A stretch of DNA of 53,473 bases from Curtobacterium sp. MCBA15_009 (GTDB lineage Bacteria > Actinomycetota > Actinomycetes > Actinomycetales > Microbacteriaceae): NCBI RefSeq assembly GCF_001864895.1, contig NZ_MJGO01000005.1, positions 1 to 53,473 on the forward strand, in the 5' to 3' direction. The position numbers were made by a program, and so were the translations under genes. The stretch's first letter is position 1. Every line of letters starts with the position of its first letter. Shown in pieces: positions 32,848 to 42,717 of this stretch. The notes beneath the pieces are model-generated. The model saw only the letters and a list, made by a program, of their open reading frames with translations. It did no database searches and had not been told where the DNA came from.

Positions 32848-34070
32848 CGGAGGCTCCAGACGGTCAGTTCGTCGCCCGGTTCGACGGCGTCGACCCCCAC
32901 CGGGACGTGGACGAGGTGGGTGGCGGCGGCGTGGTGTGCGAGCAGGTGCGAGCCCGGCCCGCCGACGAGGTGCACGAGCCCGTCGGCGACCCGACCCCGG
33001 CGCACCTGGTGCTTGCCGGGCGGCGACGCGGCGGCAGCGGCGGCGGGCAGACGCTGTGCGGGTCGCTCGGCCGGCAGTCCGACGAGCGGCGCGAGCAACG
33101 GGCGCAGGAAGACCTCGAACGAGACAAGCGCGGACACCGGGTTGCCCGGGAACGACACCACCGGGAGCGGCCGACCGGCGAGCACAACGGTGCCGGACGC
33201 CTGCGGACCGCCCGGCTGCATCGCGACCGGGGTGACGGCGAGCCCGCGGGGCTCGAGCGCCTGGCGGACGACCTCGTAGGCGCCGGCACTGATGCCCCCG
33301 GTCGTGAGCACGAGGTCGGCCCAGCTGCCCACCGCGGCGTCGAGCGCCCCGACGAAGGACGGCACGTCGTCGGGCACGCGGACGGCGCGGGACCCGGCAC
33401 CGACCTCGGCGAGCGCCGCCCGGAGCGCGGTGCCGTTCGCGTCGCCGATCGTCGCCGCGTCGACGTCGGCGCCCTGCAGCTCGGAGCCGGTCGACACGAC
33501 GAGCACCCGCAGCGGCCGTCGGACCGACACGGTCGACACCCCGGCCGAGGCGAGCGCGCCGAGCAGCGCCGGTGTGACCACCGCACCGGCCGGAGCGAGC
33601 TCGGCGCCGGTCGCCAGGTCGCTGCCGGTCGTCCGGACGAAGGTGCCGGCGGTCAGGTCGCCCGGCACGGTCACCTGCGGCAGGTCGAGTGCCGCGGGGA
33701 ACGCACCGGGCCCGGTGGCCTCGACCGGGAACACCGCGTCGGCGCCGGTCGGGATCCGCGCCCCGGTCATGATCGGCGCGGCCGTCCCGGGCGCGAGCGG
33801 CTCGGGCACCACGCCGGCCGGGATCGGCTCGACGACCCGGACCGTGTCCCCGGCGTCGGCGGCGCGCACCGCGAAGCCGTCCATCTGGCTGTTGTCGAAC
33901 GGTGGCAGCGGCACAGGCGACACGACGGGTGCCGCGAGCACACGCCACCCGGCGCCTGCGCTGCTGCCGGCGGCGAGCTCGTCGACCGCGCACTGCTCTG
34001 CGCCGAGTCCCGCCAGGACCGGCGCGAGCAACGCCGCCAGGTCGTCACGGTGCTGACCGATCGTTCGCAC
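32844..34070 (-). CDS. moeA: Molybdopterin molybdenumtransferase MoeA
   Basis: This 408-aa enzyme inserts molybdate into adenylylated molybdopterin. Motifs: PPFDNSQMDGFAVRA, IMTGARIPTGADAVFP, the MoeA/Mog domain with STGSEL and TTGGISAGAYEVVRQAL, and VVSFPGNPVSALVSFEVF. The GTG start at 34070 is the first of a four-gene string (moeA, moaC, mog, moaE) with 4-bp overlaps throughout. It is divergent from the MTAP gene across about 106 bp in which I see no convincing promoter. Confidence 0.93.
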   Translation of the reverse strand: MRTIGQHRDDLAALLAPVLAGLGAEQCAVDELAAGSSAGAGWRVLAAPVVSPVPLPPFDNSQMDGFAVRAADAGDTVRVVEPIPAGVVPEPLAPGTAAPIMTGARIPTGADAVFPVEATGPGAFPAALDLPQVTVPGDLTAGTFVRTTGSDLATGAELAPAGAVVTPALLGALASAGVSTVSVRRPLRVLVVSTGSELQGADVDAATIGDANGTALRAALAEVGAGSRAVRVPDDVPSFVGALDAAVGSWADLVLTTGGISAGAYEVVRQALEPRGLAVTPVAMQPGGPQASGTVVLAGRPLPVVSFPGNPVSALVSFEVFLRPLLAPLVGLPAERPAQRLPAAAAAASPPGKHQVRRGRVADGLVHLVGGPGSHLLAHHAAATHLVHVPVGVDAVEPGDELTVWSLR

Positions 34071-34176
34071 GGGTGCCTCCGAACAGGGGTGGGGTCGCCG
34101 CCACCCGGTTCGCCCGGGGTCGGCTTCAGTAGCGTATCCAGCGCGCGGACCGCGCAGACGACCATCCGGAGGACCT

Positions 34177-35094
34177 GTGGAGAACGACGAAGCCGTGACG
34201 ATCGGTGTGATCGGGGGCTCCGGCCTCTACCAGCTGTTCGAGGAGGGGAGCGCCGACGAGGTAGACGTGCCGACGCCGTTCGGCCCGACGTCGAGCCCGA
34301 TCAGCATCGGCACGATGTCCGGTCGCCGTGTGGCGTTCCTCACCCGGCACGGGCGGCAGCACTCGGTCGCCCCGCACCGCATCAACCACCGCGCGAACGT
34401 GTGGGCGCTCCGGTCGCTCGGCGTCCGGGCGATCGTGTCGTCGAGCGCCGTCGGCGGCCTGCACCCCGACTACGCGCCCGGCACCTTCGTCGTCACCGAC
34501 CAGCTCATCGACCGCACCTGGGGTCGTGCGGACACCTTCTTCGAGGACGACGTCCAGCACCTGTCGTTCGCCGACCCGTTCGACCCGACCCTGCGCCGTG
34601 CGGCCGTCGAGGCGATCGCCGCGCTCGACGTGCCCTTCCGCCCGACGGGCACGTGCGTCGTCATCCAGGGCCCGCGCTTCTCGACGCGCGCCGAGTCGGT
34701 CTGGCTCCGCGAGGCCGGCGGCCACACCATCAACATGACGATGACGCCGGAGGTGCCGCTGTCCGCCGAGCTCGGCATCGGCACGGTCAACCTGTCGTTC
34801 GTGACCGACGCCGACGCCGGGCTCGCCCCGAGCGAGGACGAGGCGGCCGCCAGCACGGCAGAGCCGGTCACCCACGCGATGGTGATGGAGCGGCTGGCCC
34901 GCGCCAACGAGGTCATCGTCCGCGCCATCGGCTCGATCGTCGCCGCGATCCCGGCGGACTTCACGCCGCGCGAGCTCGTCCCGGCCAGCGCGAGCGAGCG
35001 CATCGCCCGGGCGACCGATGCCCCAGCAGCGGGCACGACCGGCACCGGGACCCCGGCAGCCACCGGCACCGCGACCCCGGGAGCCACCGCGTGA
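34177..35094 (+). CDS. mtnP: S-methyl-5'-thioadenosine phosphorylase family protein
   Basis: This 305-aa purine nucleoside phosphorylase releases adenine and a 5-substituted ribose 1-phosphate. Motifs: IGVIGGSGLYQ, TRHGRQHSVAPHRINHRANV (phosphate and ribose site) and INMTMTPEV. The last 30 residues are a Thr/Gly/Ala/Pro repeat tail outside the fold. GGAGG precedes the GTG start. The stop overlaps the epimerase start (GTGA), so it is coupled to a sugar-nucleotide-type enzyme rather than to methionine-salvage genes, none of which are nearby. As I recall, M. tuberculosis Rv0535 (Pnp) has the same neighbour. Confidence 0.87.
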   Translation: MENDEAVTIGVIGGSGLYQLFEEGSADEVDVPTPFGPTSSPISIGTMSGRRVAFLTRHGRQHSVAPHRINHRANVWALRSLGVRAIVSSSAVGGLHPDYAPGTFVVTDQLIDRTWGRADTFFEDDVQHLSFADPFDPTLRRAAVEAIAALDVPFRPTGTCVVIQGPRFSTRAESVWLREAGGHTINMTMTPEVPLSAELGIGTVNLSFVTDADAGLAPSEDEAAASTAEPVTHAMVMERLARANEVIVRAIGSIVAAIPADFTPRELVPASASERIARATDAPAAGTTGTGTPAATGTATPGATA

Positions 35095-36161
35095 GCCGCC
35101 TGCTCGTGACCGGTGGTGCCGGCTTCATCGGGTCCGCCATCGTCCGTCGCGCGCGCGCCGAGGGCCACGAGGTCCGTGTGCTCGACTCGCTGCGGGCCGA
35201 CGTGCACGGCGCCCCGGAGGAGGTCGTGCTCGCCCACCAGCAGCAGGGCATCGAGTTCGTGCACGGCGACGTCCGCGACCGGGTCGCGCTCGACGCCGCG
35301 CTCGAGGGCGTCGACGTCGTCTGCCACCAGGCGGCGAAGGTCGGCCTCGGCGTCGACTTCCAGGACGCACCCGACTACGTCTCGTCGAACGACGCCGGCA
35401 CCGCCCACGTCCTGGCGGGCATGGACCGGCACGACATCGGGCGGCTCGTCGTCGCGAGCTCGATGGTCGTCTACGGCGAGGGCGCGTACACGACCGCCTC
35501 GGGCGACCCGATCCGTCCGCCGGCGCGGCGCCGCGAGGACCTGGACGCCGGACGCTTCGACCCGATCGGGCCGGACGGGCAGCCGCTCGTGCCCGGGCTC
35601 ATCGACGAGGGCGCGGCGCTGGACCCCCGCAACGTGTACGCCCAGACGAAGGTCGCCCAGGAGCACCTGGCGTCGAGCTGGGCCCGTGCGACGGGTGGCC
35701 GGGCGATCGCGCTCCGGTACCACAACGTCTACGGTCCCGGGATGCCGGCGAACACCCCCTACGCCGGTGTCGCGTCGCTGTTCCGCTCCGCCCTGGCCCG
35801 TGGGGAGGCCCCTCGGGTCTTCGAGGACGGCGCCCAGCGCCGCGACTTCGTGCACGTCGACGACGTCGCCGGGGCGAACGCCGCCTCGATCGCGGCGACC
35901 GCCGACCTGCCGGCCGACTCGTTCCGCGCCTACAACGTCGGCTCGGGCACCGTGCACACGATCGGCGACATGGCCGCGGCGATCGCCGGCCCGGACGGCC
36001 CGCAGCCGGTCGTCACGGGCGAGTACCGCCTGGGCGACGTCCGGCACGTCACCGCGTCGTCGGAGCGCATCGCCGCCGACCTCGGGTGGCGGGCCGCCGT
36101 CGACTTCGAGCAGGGCATGCGGGACTTCGCGACCGCCCCGCTCCGGAGCGCGGTGCAGTAG
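35091..36161 (+). CDS. NAD-dependent epimerase/dehydratase (extended SDR)
   Basis: This 356-aa sugar-nucleotide enzyme of the GalE/RmlB fold has VTGGAGFIGSA (about 6-16), HQAAKVGLGVDF, the SSM triad Ser, and Tyr-x3-Lys in NVYAQTKVAQE. RRDFVHVDDVA and YNVGSG also match epimerases. An insert rich in Arg/Asp (about 140-160) is unusual. The sugar substrate cannot be read. It is translationally coupled to the phosphorylase gene and followed by a strong terminator. Confidence 0.85.
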   Translation: MSRLLVTGGAGFIGSAIVRRARAEGHEVRVLDSLRADVHGAPEEVVLAHQQQGIEFVHGDVRDRVALDAALEGVDVVCHQAAKVGLGVDFQDAPDYVSSNDAGTAHVLAGMDRHDIGRLVVASSMVVYGEGAYTTASGDPIRPPARRREDLDAGRFDPIGPDGQPLVPGLIDEGAALDPRNVYAQTKVAQEHLASSWARATGGRAIALRYHNVYGPGMPANTPYAGVASLFRSALARGEAPRVFEDGAQRRDFVHVDDVAGANAASIAATADLPADSFRAYNVGSGTVHTIGDMAAAIAGPDGPQPVVTGEYRLGDVRHVTASSERIAADLGWRAAVDFEQGMRDFATAPLRSAVQ

Positions 36162-36168
36162 ACCACGC

Positions 36169-36207
36169 AGGAACGGTCGGGTGCCGAGCGGCGACCCGAC
36201 CGTTCCT
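36169..36207 (+). terminator. Terminator after the epimerase gene
   Basis: AGGAACGGTCGGGT (36169-36182) and ACCCGACCGTTCCT (36194-36207) form a perfect 14-bp stem with an 11-nt loop, 7 bp after the epimerase stop codon. Confidence 0.85.
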
Positions 36208-36305
36208 GGGTACGCGGACGCCCCCAGTCCAGGGGCGGACGCGCCCGGGAAGTGCGCGGAACGTCCATCAGATCGTCGGAACCCGTACTCCTGACGGTTT
36301 CATCG

Positions 36306-36331
36306 TGTTGTGTCGGGTGCATGACACAACA
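36306..36331. promoter_or_regulatory. Candidate operator upstream of the GT2 operon
   Basis: TGTTGTGTC (36306-36314) and GACACAACA (36323-36331) are a perfect 9-bp inverted repeat with an 8-bp spacer, 29-54 bp before the start chosen for the glycosyltransferase. The AT content is high for this DNA. No clear -35/-10 pair could be placed next to it. Confidence 0.55.
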
Positions 36332-36359
36332 GACCCGTCGATCCGGTGGACCGCACCGA

Positions 36360-37106
36360 ATGCCCGGTATGCGTGTCGATGTGATCCTGCCGTGCCTCGA
36401 CGAGGCGGATGCCCTGCCGAAGGTCATCGGGCGCCTGCCGAGCGGGTACCGCGCGATCGTGGTCGACAACGGCTCCACCGACGGGTCCGCCGACGTCGCG
36501 CGCGCCCTCGGCGCGACCGTGGTCACCGAACCCCGCAAGGGCTTCGGCTCGGCCTGCGCCGCGGGCGTCGCGGCCGCCACCGCCGACTACGTCGCGTTCT
36601 GCGACGCCGACGCGTCGATGGACCCGGCCGAGCTCCCCCCGCTCGTCGACCGCGTCGCCAGCGGCCGCGTCGACCTGGCCCTGGGCCGCCGCGTCCCGAC
36701 GGGCAAGGGCGCGTGGGCTCCGCACGCACGTTTCGCGAACCGCGTCCTCGCCGTCCTCATGCACCGCGCGACCGGCTACCGGCTGCGCGACCTCGGCCCG
36801 ATGCGCGTCATGCGCCGCGAGGACCTCGTCGCGCTCGACCTGCAGGACCGCCGCAGCGGCTACCCGCTCGAGATGGTGCTCGCCGCGCACGCCGCGGGCT
36901 GGCGCGTCGACGAGTCCGACATCGGGTACGCCCAGCGCATCGGCGACAGCAAGGTGACGGGCACGCTGCGCGGCACCGTCAACGCCGTGCGCGACATGTC
37001 CCGACTGCTGCGCGACTACCGCCGGGACGCCCGGGGCCGCGTCGTCGCACCCGCGCCGGCCCGTCCCGTGGCCGGCGCCACCGCTGTCGAGGAGGTCCGC
37101 TCGTGA
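36360..37106 (+). CDS. Family 2 glycosyltransferase (dolichyl-P-sugar-synthase-like)
   Basis: This 248-aa soluble GT-A enzyme has VILPCLDEADALPKVIGRLP at the N terminus, VDNGSTDGSADVA (nucleotide site), CDADASMD (DxD-type metal site) and YPLEMVLAAHAAGWRVDE. It resembles polyprenyl-phosphate sugar synthases without membrane helices. Start choice: ATG 36360 has GGTGGA 9 nt upstream; ATG 36369 is an equal alternative, and ATG 36321 lies inside the palindrome. Its stop overlaps the DUF2064 gene (GTGA). Donor and acceptor are unknown. Confidence 0.83.
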   Translation: MPGMRVDVILPCLDEADALPKVIGRLPSGYRAIVVDNGSTDGSADVARALGATVVTEPRKGFGSACAAGVAAATADYVAFCDADASMDPAELPPLVDRVASGRVDLALGRRVPTGKGAWAPHARFANRVLAVLMHRATGYRLRDLGPMRVMRREDLVALDLQDRRSGYPLEMVLAAHAAGWRVDESDIGYAQRIGDSKVTGTLRGTVNAVRDMSRLLRDYRRDARGRVVAPAPARPVAGATAVEEVRS

Positions 37107-37735
37107 GCGCCGGGATCACCGTGGCCGTGGTCGCGAAGGAGTGCCTGCCCGGCAAGGTGAAGACCCGGCTGACGCCGGCGCTCACCCCGGAGGGCGCCGC
37201 CCGCGTCGCCGCCGCGAGCCTCGCCGACACCCTGGCCACCGTGCGCGCCCTGCCCGCGGCCCGTCGACTGCTGTTCTTCGACGGCGCGGTGCTGCCGGAC
37301 GGCTCCGAGGGCTTCGACGTCCTGCACCAGCCCGGCGGCGGCCTCGACGAGCGCCTCGGCTTCCTCTTCGACACGGTCGAGGGCCCGACGCTGCTCGTCG
37401 GCATGGACACCCCGCAGGTGACCGTCGCCGACCTCGCGCCGGTCTTCGACGAACCGGGCCGCGACGCCTGGTTCGGCCCTGCCGAGGACGGCGGCTTCTG
37501 GTCGCTGTACCTGCGCGACCCCTCCGGCGACCTGCTCCGCGGTGTCCCGATGTCGCAGGACGACACCGGGGCCGTGCAGCGCGCACGGCTGGTCGAGGCC
37601 GGCCTCGACACCGGTGACCTCGGCGAGCTGCTCGACGTCGACACCATCCCGGACGCCGAGCGCGTCGCCGCCCTCGTGCCGGACTCCGGCTTCGCCGAGG
37701 CACTCCGAGCCGAGACCGTTGGGAGCTCCCGATGA
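37103..37735 (+). CDS. DUF2064 / TIGR04282-type nucleotidyl/glycosyl-transferase-like protein
   Basis: This 210-aa GT-A-fold protein has the DUF2064 pattern: VVAKECLPGKVKTRLTP at the N terminus, LLVGMDTPQVTVADL mid-protein and the hallmark GPAEDGGFWSLYL. Related proteins sit beside GT2 enzymes in pathways annotated for arsenosugar-like products, but no activity is firmly established. It is translationally coupled on both sides (GTGA with GT2, ATGA with the methyltransferase), so the three probably act on one product. Confidence 0.82.
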   Translation: MSAGITVAVVAKECLPGKVKTRLTPALTPEGAARVAAASLADTLATVRALPAARRLLFFDGAVLPDGSEGFDVLHQPGGGLDERLGFLFDTVEGPTLLVGMDTPQVTVADLAPVFDEPGRDAWFGPAEDGGFWSLYLRDPSGDLLRGVPMSQDDTGAVQRARLVEAGLDTGDLGELLDVDTIPDAERVAALVPDSGFAEALRAETVGSSR

Positions 37736-38394
37736 CCATGCACGCACCCGTCACGTTCGGCGCTGGCGGCGGCGAGCCCTACGCCCGCGCCCTGCGCACC
37801 GACGGTCGCCTCCGCCTGACCGACCCGGACCGCCCCGGCGAGGTGACGACGCTCGACGTCGGCCGGTGGAGCGCCGCCGCCGACCAGGTGGACCGCTCGC
37901 TGCTCGAGAACGTCGACGGCGCCGTCATCGACATCGGCTGCGGTCCGGGCCGGATGCTCGTCGCCGCCGCCCAGCTCGGGCTCCCCTCGCTCGGCGTGGA
38001 CGTGTCGGCCGAGGCCGTCGCGATCGCCACGCGCTCCGGCGGCACCGCACTGCAGGGGTCGGTCTTCGACCCCGTGCCGGACGAGGGCCACTGGGACACG
38101 GCACTGGTCATCGACGGCAACATCGGCATCGGCGGCGACCCGGCTGCGCTCCTCGACCGCTGTCGGGCGATCGTCCGCGAGGGCGGCCGTGTGGTCGTCG
38201 AGACGAACCCGGACCCGCTCGCCGACCGTGTCTACACGGCCCGCGTCATGGACGCCGACGGCCACGAGAGCGCCGGCTTCCCCTGGGCCGAGGTCGGGCT
38301 CGACGCGCTGCACCGGCACGCGGCCGCTGCCGGACTGGTGGCCCGCCAGAGCTGGACCGTCGAGGGCCGCAGCTTCTGCGAGCTCGTGGCCTGA
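37732..38394 (+). CDS. Class I SAM-dependent methyltransferase
   Basis: This 220-aa methyltransferase has the SAM motif VIDIGCGPGRM (about residues 65-75), acidic LGVDVSAEAV at beta-2, and a Rossmann-type C-terminal half (GGRVVVETNPDP). It is the last gene of the GT2-DUF2064-methyltransferase operon and probably modifies the glycosylated product. In other actinobacteria a molybdopterin oxidoreductase gene often follows such a trio, as I recall; here the next gene is a small unknown one. Confidence 0.82.
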   Translation: MTMHAPVTFGAGGGEPYARALRTDGRLRLTDPDRPGEVTTLDVGRWSAAADQVDRSLLENVDGAVIDIGCGPGRMLVAAAQLGLPSLGVDVSAEAVAIATRSGGTALQGSVFDPVPDEGHWDTALVIDGNIGIGGDPAALLDRCRAIVREGGRVVVETNPDPLADRVYTARVMDADGHESAGFPWAEVGLDALHRHAAAAGLVARQSWTVEGRSFCELVA

Positions 38395-38398
38395 GCCA

Positions 38399-38435
38399 TC
38401 CTTCTCTTGCATCATGCAAGAGAAGGACGTAGGGT
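38399..38435 (+). promoter_or_regulatory. 29-bp palindromic operator overlapping a promoter
   Basis: TCCTTCTCTTGCAT (38399-38412), a single central C, and ATGCAAGAGAAGGA (38414-38427) form a perfect palindrome. TTGCAT (38407-38412) inside it is a -35, 17 bp before TAGGGT (38430-38435). The expected transcript starts near 38442 and reads the small gene at 38510. With only a 1-nt centre, it looks more like an operator than a terminator, although it starts 5 nt past the methyltransferase stop. Confidence 0.6.
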
Positions 38436-38509
38436 GGTGGAACCAGCCGACGGCGTCAGGGCCGCCGGACCGGTGTCCCTCGACGTCGCCACACACCGAG
38501 GAGACCACC

Positions 38510-38755
38510 ATGACGAACAGCACCTTCCCGTTCGGCGGCAGCTTCGTGTCCGGGATCGGCGGGCGTGACGACCGCGGGACCTACACGGGCAACCGCACCG
38601 CCGACTCGATCGGCACCTACACCGGCGCTCCGGTGACCGGGCGTCTCGGACGCTTCGTGGACACCCAGCGCATGCGACCCGGCACGTCGACGGCCTCGAC
38701 CCGGACGGTGACGGGTTCGTTCCGCACCGCCACGGGGTCCTTCCGCACGGCCTGA
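38510..38755 (+). CDS. Small repeat-containing protein of unknown function
   Basis: This 81-aa protein is rich in Gly, Thr, Arg and Ser. It holds two short internal duplications: GTYTG twice (residues 23-27 and 35-39) and TGSFRTA twice in a row at the C terminus (68-74 and 75-81). GAGGAG lies 7 nt before the ATG, a promoter with an operator lies upstream and a strong terminator downstream, so it is a real monocistronic gene. No transmembrane segment, signal peptide or cysteine is seen. The family is not recognised. Confidence 0.75.
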   Translation: MTNSTFPFGGSFVSGIGGRDDRGTYTGNRTADSIGTYTGAPVTGRLGRFVDTQRMRPGTSTASTRTVTGSFRTATGSFRTA

Positions 38756-38775
38756 CCGACCACCGGCGCACACCC

Positions 38776-38810
38776 GACGCCGCCCGGCCCTCCCCCGGCC
38801 GGGCGGCGTC
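38776..38810 (+). terminator. Terminator after the small protein gene
   Basis: GACGCCGCCCGGCC (38776-38789) and GGCCGGGCGGCGTC (38797-38810) form a perfect 14-bp stem with a 7-nt loop, 20 bp after the stop codon. Confidence 0.85.
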
Positions 38811-38861
38811 GTGCTGTGTGCCGGCCGGACGCGAGCGGCTGCGCGATGCCAGGATGGGTCC

Positions 38862-40481
<1,620 letters not shown>

Positions 40482-40514
40482 GCACGAGCGGACCACGAGG
40501 GGGACGGGGACGTC

Positions 40515-41426
40515 ATGGGGTTGTTCGGACGGAAGAAGCGGGAACCGGGAGCGGGAGCGGGAGCGGGAGCGGCACCGTCGCTCGTCGTGCTCGCGCGGCG
40601 CGTGCTCGCCGAGCGGGGCGTCGAGACCACGGTCGAGGGGCCGGCGGACGACCCGTCGGCCGCCCGGCTGCGCGGTTCCGACGGGCAGGTCTACCTGTTC
40701 GGCAACCTCGCGGGGATGCTCGAGGGGGCCGACGCCGCCACGCAGGAGGCCGCGGTCCGACGCCACCTCGACGCCATGCTCGCGTCGCGGAGCGACCCGG
40801 CGGCCGAGGACATGTCCCCCGACGAGCTCCGGCAGCGCATCCGGCTGCGGCTGCTCGCCGAGCGGGGTCCGGACGGCATCGACCTGTCCTACGCGCGGCC
40901 GTTCGTGCCGGGCGTGGTCGCGGCGCTCTGCGTCGACTTCCCGACGACCGTCGCGACGCTCTCCGCCGAGACCGTGCACCGGCTGCCGCTCGGCATCGAC
41001 GAGCTCTTCGCGATCGGCCAGCTGAACAGCGACGACGAGCCCGTCGACCAGCAGAGCGAGGTCGCCCCCGGGTTCGTCGTCGTCGAGGGCGAGTCGCTGT
41101 TCACCGCGTCGAAGGCCGTCAACCTGCCCGCCGTGCTCGGAGCGCTGCCGTACGGGGCGGTCATCGCGATCCCGCACCGGCACCTGCTGCTCGCCGTCCC
41201 GATCCGCGACGCAGACAGCCTGACCGCGGTGAACACGCTGGCGGGAGCACTCGTCCAGCTCGTGTCCGACCCGCGGGGAGCACCCGGCGGTGTGCTGAGC
41301 GACCGGCTGCTGTTCGCCCGCGACGGCGAGGTGAGCATCGTGTCGTCGTTCGACCCGGAGTCCGGGGCGATGCGCATCGAGGTCGACGAGCGCTTCCAGG
41401 AGGCGCTCGAGCAGGCGATGGCCTGA
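40515..41426 (+). CDS. Unknown soluble protein (303 aa)
   Basis: This 303-aa protein starts MGLFGRKKREP followed by a Gly/Ala run encoded by four GGGAGC hexamers (about 40547-40570). The body is mixed alpha/beta with conserved-looking segments (RPFVPGVVAALCVDFPTTVAT, VAIPHRHLLLAVPI-like core). A resemblance to DUF1444-type proteins is possible but I cannot support it firmly. No signal peptide or membrane segment. It starts 34 nt after pgm and ends 8 bp before the convergent GH125 gene. Confidence 0.65.
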   Translation: MGLFGRKKREPGAGAGAGAAPSLVVLARRVLAERGVETTVEGPADDPSAARLRGSDGQVYLFGNLAGMLEGADAATQEAAVRRHLDAMLASRSDPAAEDMSPDELRQRIRLRLLAERGPDGIDLSYARPFVPGVVAALCVDFPTTVATLSAETVHRLPLGIDELFAIGQLNSDDEPVDQQSEVAPGFVVVEGESLFTASKAVNLPAVLGALPYGAVIAIPHRHLLLAVPIRDADSLTAVNTLAGALVQLVSDPRGAPGGVLSDRLLFARDGEVSIVSSFDPESGAMRIEVDERFQEALEQAMA

Positions 41427-41433
41427 CGACCGC

Positions 41434-42717
41434 TCAGTCGTCGGCGGCCGCGAGCGCCAGTTCGCAGAACATCGCGTCCGCCCACGAGAACCACGGTCGC
41501 GAGAACCGCGTCGGGTCGTCGACGTCGAACGCCTCGTGCATGTCGCCGGTCCCGCCGTCGGTCGCCACGAGCACGTCGAGGAGCTGCCGCCGCCGTGCGG
41601 GCGACCCGGAGACGAGTCCCTCGACCGCCAGGGCGATCGGCCACACCCGGTTCGGCAGCGTGTGCGGGCTGCCGACCCCGGCCGCCGCAGCACCGCTCGA
41701 CCAGTACGGGTTCGCCGGCGACAGGACGAACTCCTGCGTCGCCGCCCACACCGCTCGGTCGACCACCGACGGCGCCGACAGCGGCAGGGACAGCAGCGAC
41801 GGGGTGTTCGCGTCGTCCATGAGCAGCACGCCGCCGAGCCCGTCGACCTCGTACGCGTACACGTCCGTCCCCGACGGCCCCGGCACGATGCCGTGCCGTC
41901 GGACGCCGTCCGTGATCGTGCTCCGCAGCAGGTCGGCGTCGTCCGCGAGGCCGGTGTCGGCCCAGACCTCGCGCGCGATCGCCGCGACGGCGAGCAGCGC
42001 CTCGGCCGCGAACAGGTTCGCCGGCACGTTGTAGCCGTACGTGCAGGCGTCGTCCGAGGGGCGGAACCCGCACCAGGTCATGCCGGTCACCGCGACCGGG
42101 GTGCCGCGGCCGTCCCGCGCCAGGGTCTCGGTCGGGATCGCACCATCGCGGACGAAGCGGTACGCCGACGCGTCGTGGTCCTGCTCGGCACGCCACTGCG
42201 CGACGATCGTCCGGAACACCCGGTGCGCCCGCTCGTCGAGCACGTCGGTGCGCCCGGTCGCCCGCCACAGCGCGTGCGCGAACGTCACCGGGTAGGCGAG
42301 GCTGTCGACCTCGTACTTCTGCTCCCACACCAGCGGGTCCGCGTTGAGGTCGTCCTCGTCGTAGTGCGCGCCGTTCGGCTCACGGTTGAACGAGTTGGCG
42401 TAGGGGTCGTGCTCGACGAGCCGGAGCTGGCGGCGCACGACCGCCCAGAGCAGGTCGGCGAGCGCCGCGTCGTCCGCGACGAAGCGCAGGTAGGGCGTCA
42501 TCTGGGTCGTCGAGTCGCGGAGCCACATCGCCGGGATGTCCCCCGTGATGACGAAGGCGCCGTCGTCGTCGAGCGTGATGGTGTCGCGCAGGGTCCGCAC
42601 GAGCGCGCGCTCCACCCGGTCGCCGACCTCGACGCCGATCGTGGCCCGCGCCCGGTCGGCCGCCGCGGCCAGGGTCGGGGTGACCTCCTCGAGCCGCACC
42701 TGCGTCACGACACCCAT
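41434..42717 (-). CDS. GH125 exo-alpha-1,6-mannosidase
   Basis: This 427-aa metal-independent glycosidase removes terminal alpha-1,6-mannose. GH125 features: GDIPAMWLRDSTTQMTPYL, NSFNREPNGAHYDEDDLN, GMTWCGFRPSDDACTYGYN (the candidate catalytic acid Asp), NPYWSSG, and the C-terminal MHEAFDVDDPTRFSRPWF with the candidate base Glu. No signal peptide is visible, so it acts on imported oligosaccharides. The ATG overlaps the end of the GH3 gene by 13 bp. It is the last gene of the ABC-importer operon. Confidence 0.88.
   Translation of the reverse strand: MGVVTQVRLEEVTPTLAAAADRARATIGVEVGDRVERALVRTLRDTITLDDDGAFVITGDIPAMWLRDSTTQMTPYLRFVADDAALADLLWAVVRRQLRLVEHDPYANSFNREPNGAHYDEDDLNADPLVWEQKYEVDSLAYPVTFAHALWRATGRTDVLDERAHRVFRTIVAQWRAEQDHDASAYRFVRDGAIPTETLARDGRGTPVAVTGMTWCGFRPSDDACTYGYNVPANLFAAEALLAVAAIAREVWADTGLADDADLLRSTITDGVRRHGIVPGPSGTDVYAYEVDGLGGVLLMDDANTPSLLSLPLSAPSVVDRAVWAATQEFVLSPANPYWSSGAAAAGVGSPHTLPNRVWPIALAVEGLVSGSPARRRQLLDVLVATDGGTGDMHEAFDVDDPTRFSRPWFSWADAMFCELALAAADD

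Noticed and set aside
38399..38427. Terminator of the methyltransferase gene
   Set aside because: The palindrome has a 1-nt centre and contains a -35 with a matching -10 at 17 bp, so an operator/promoter role is more likely; a double role is not excluded.
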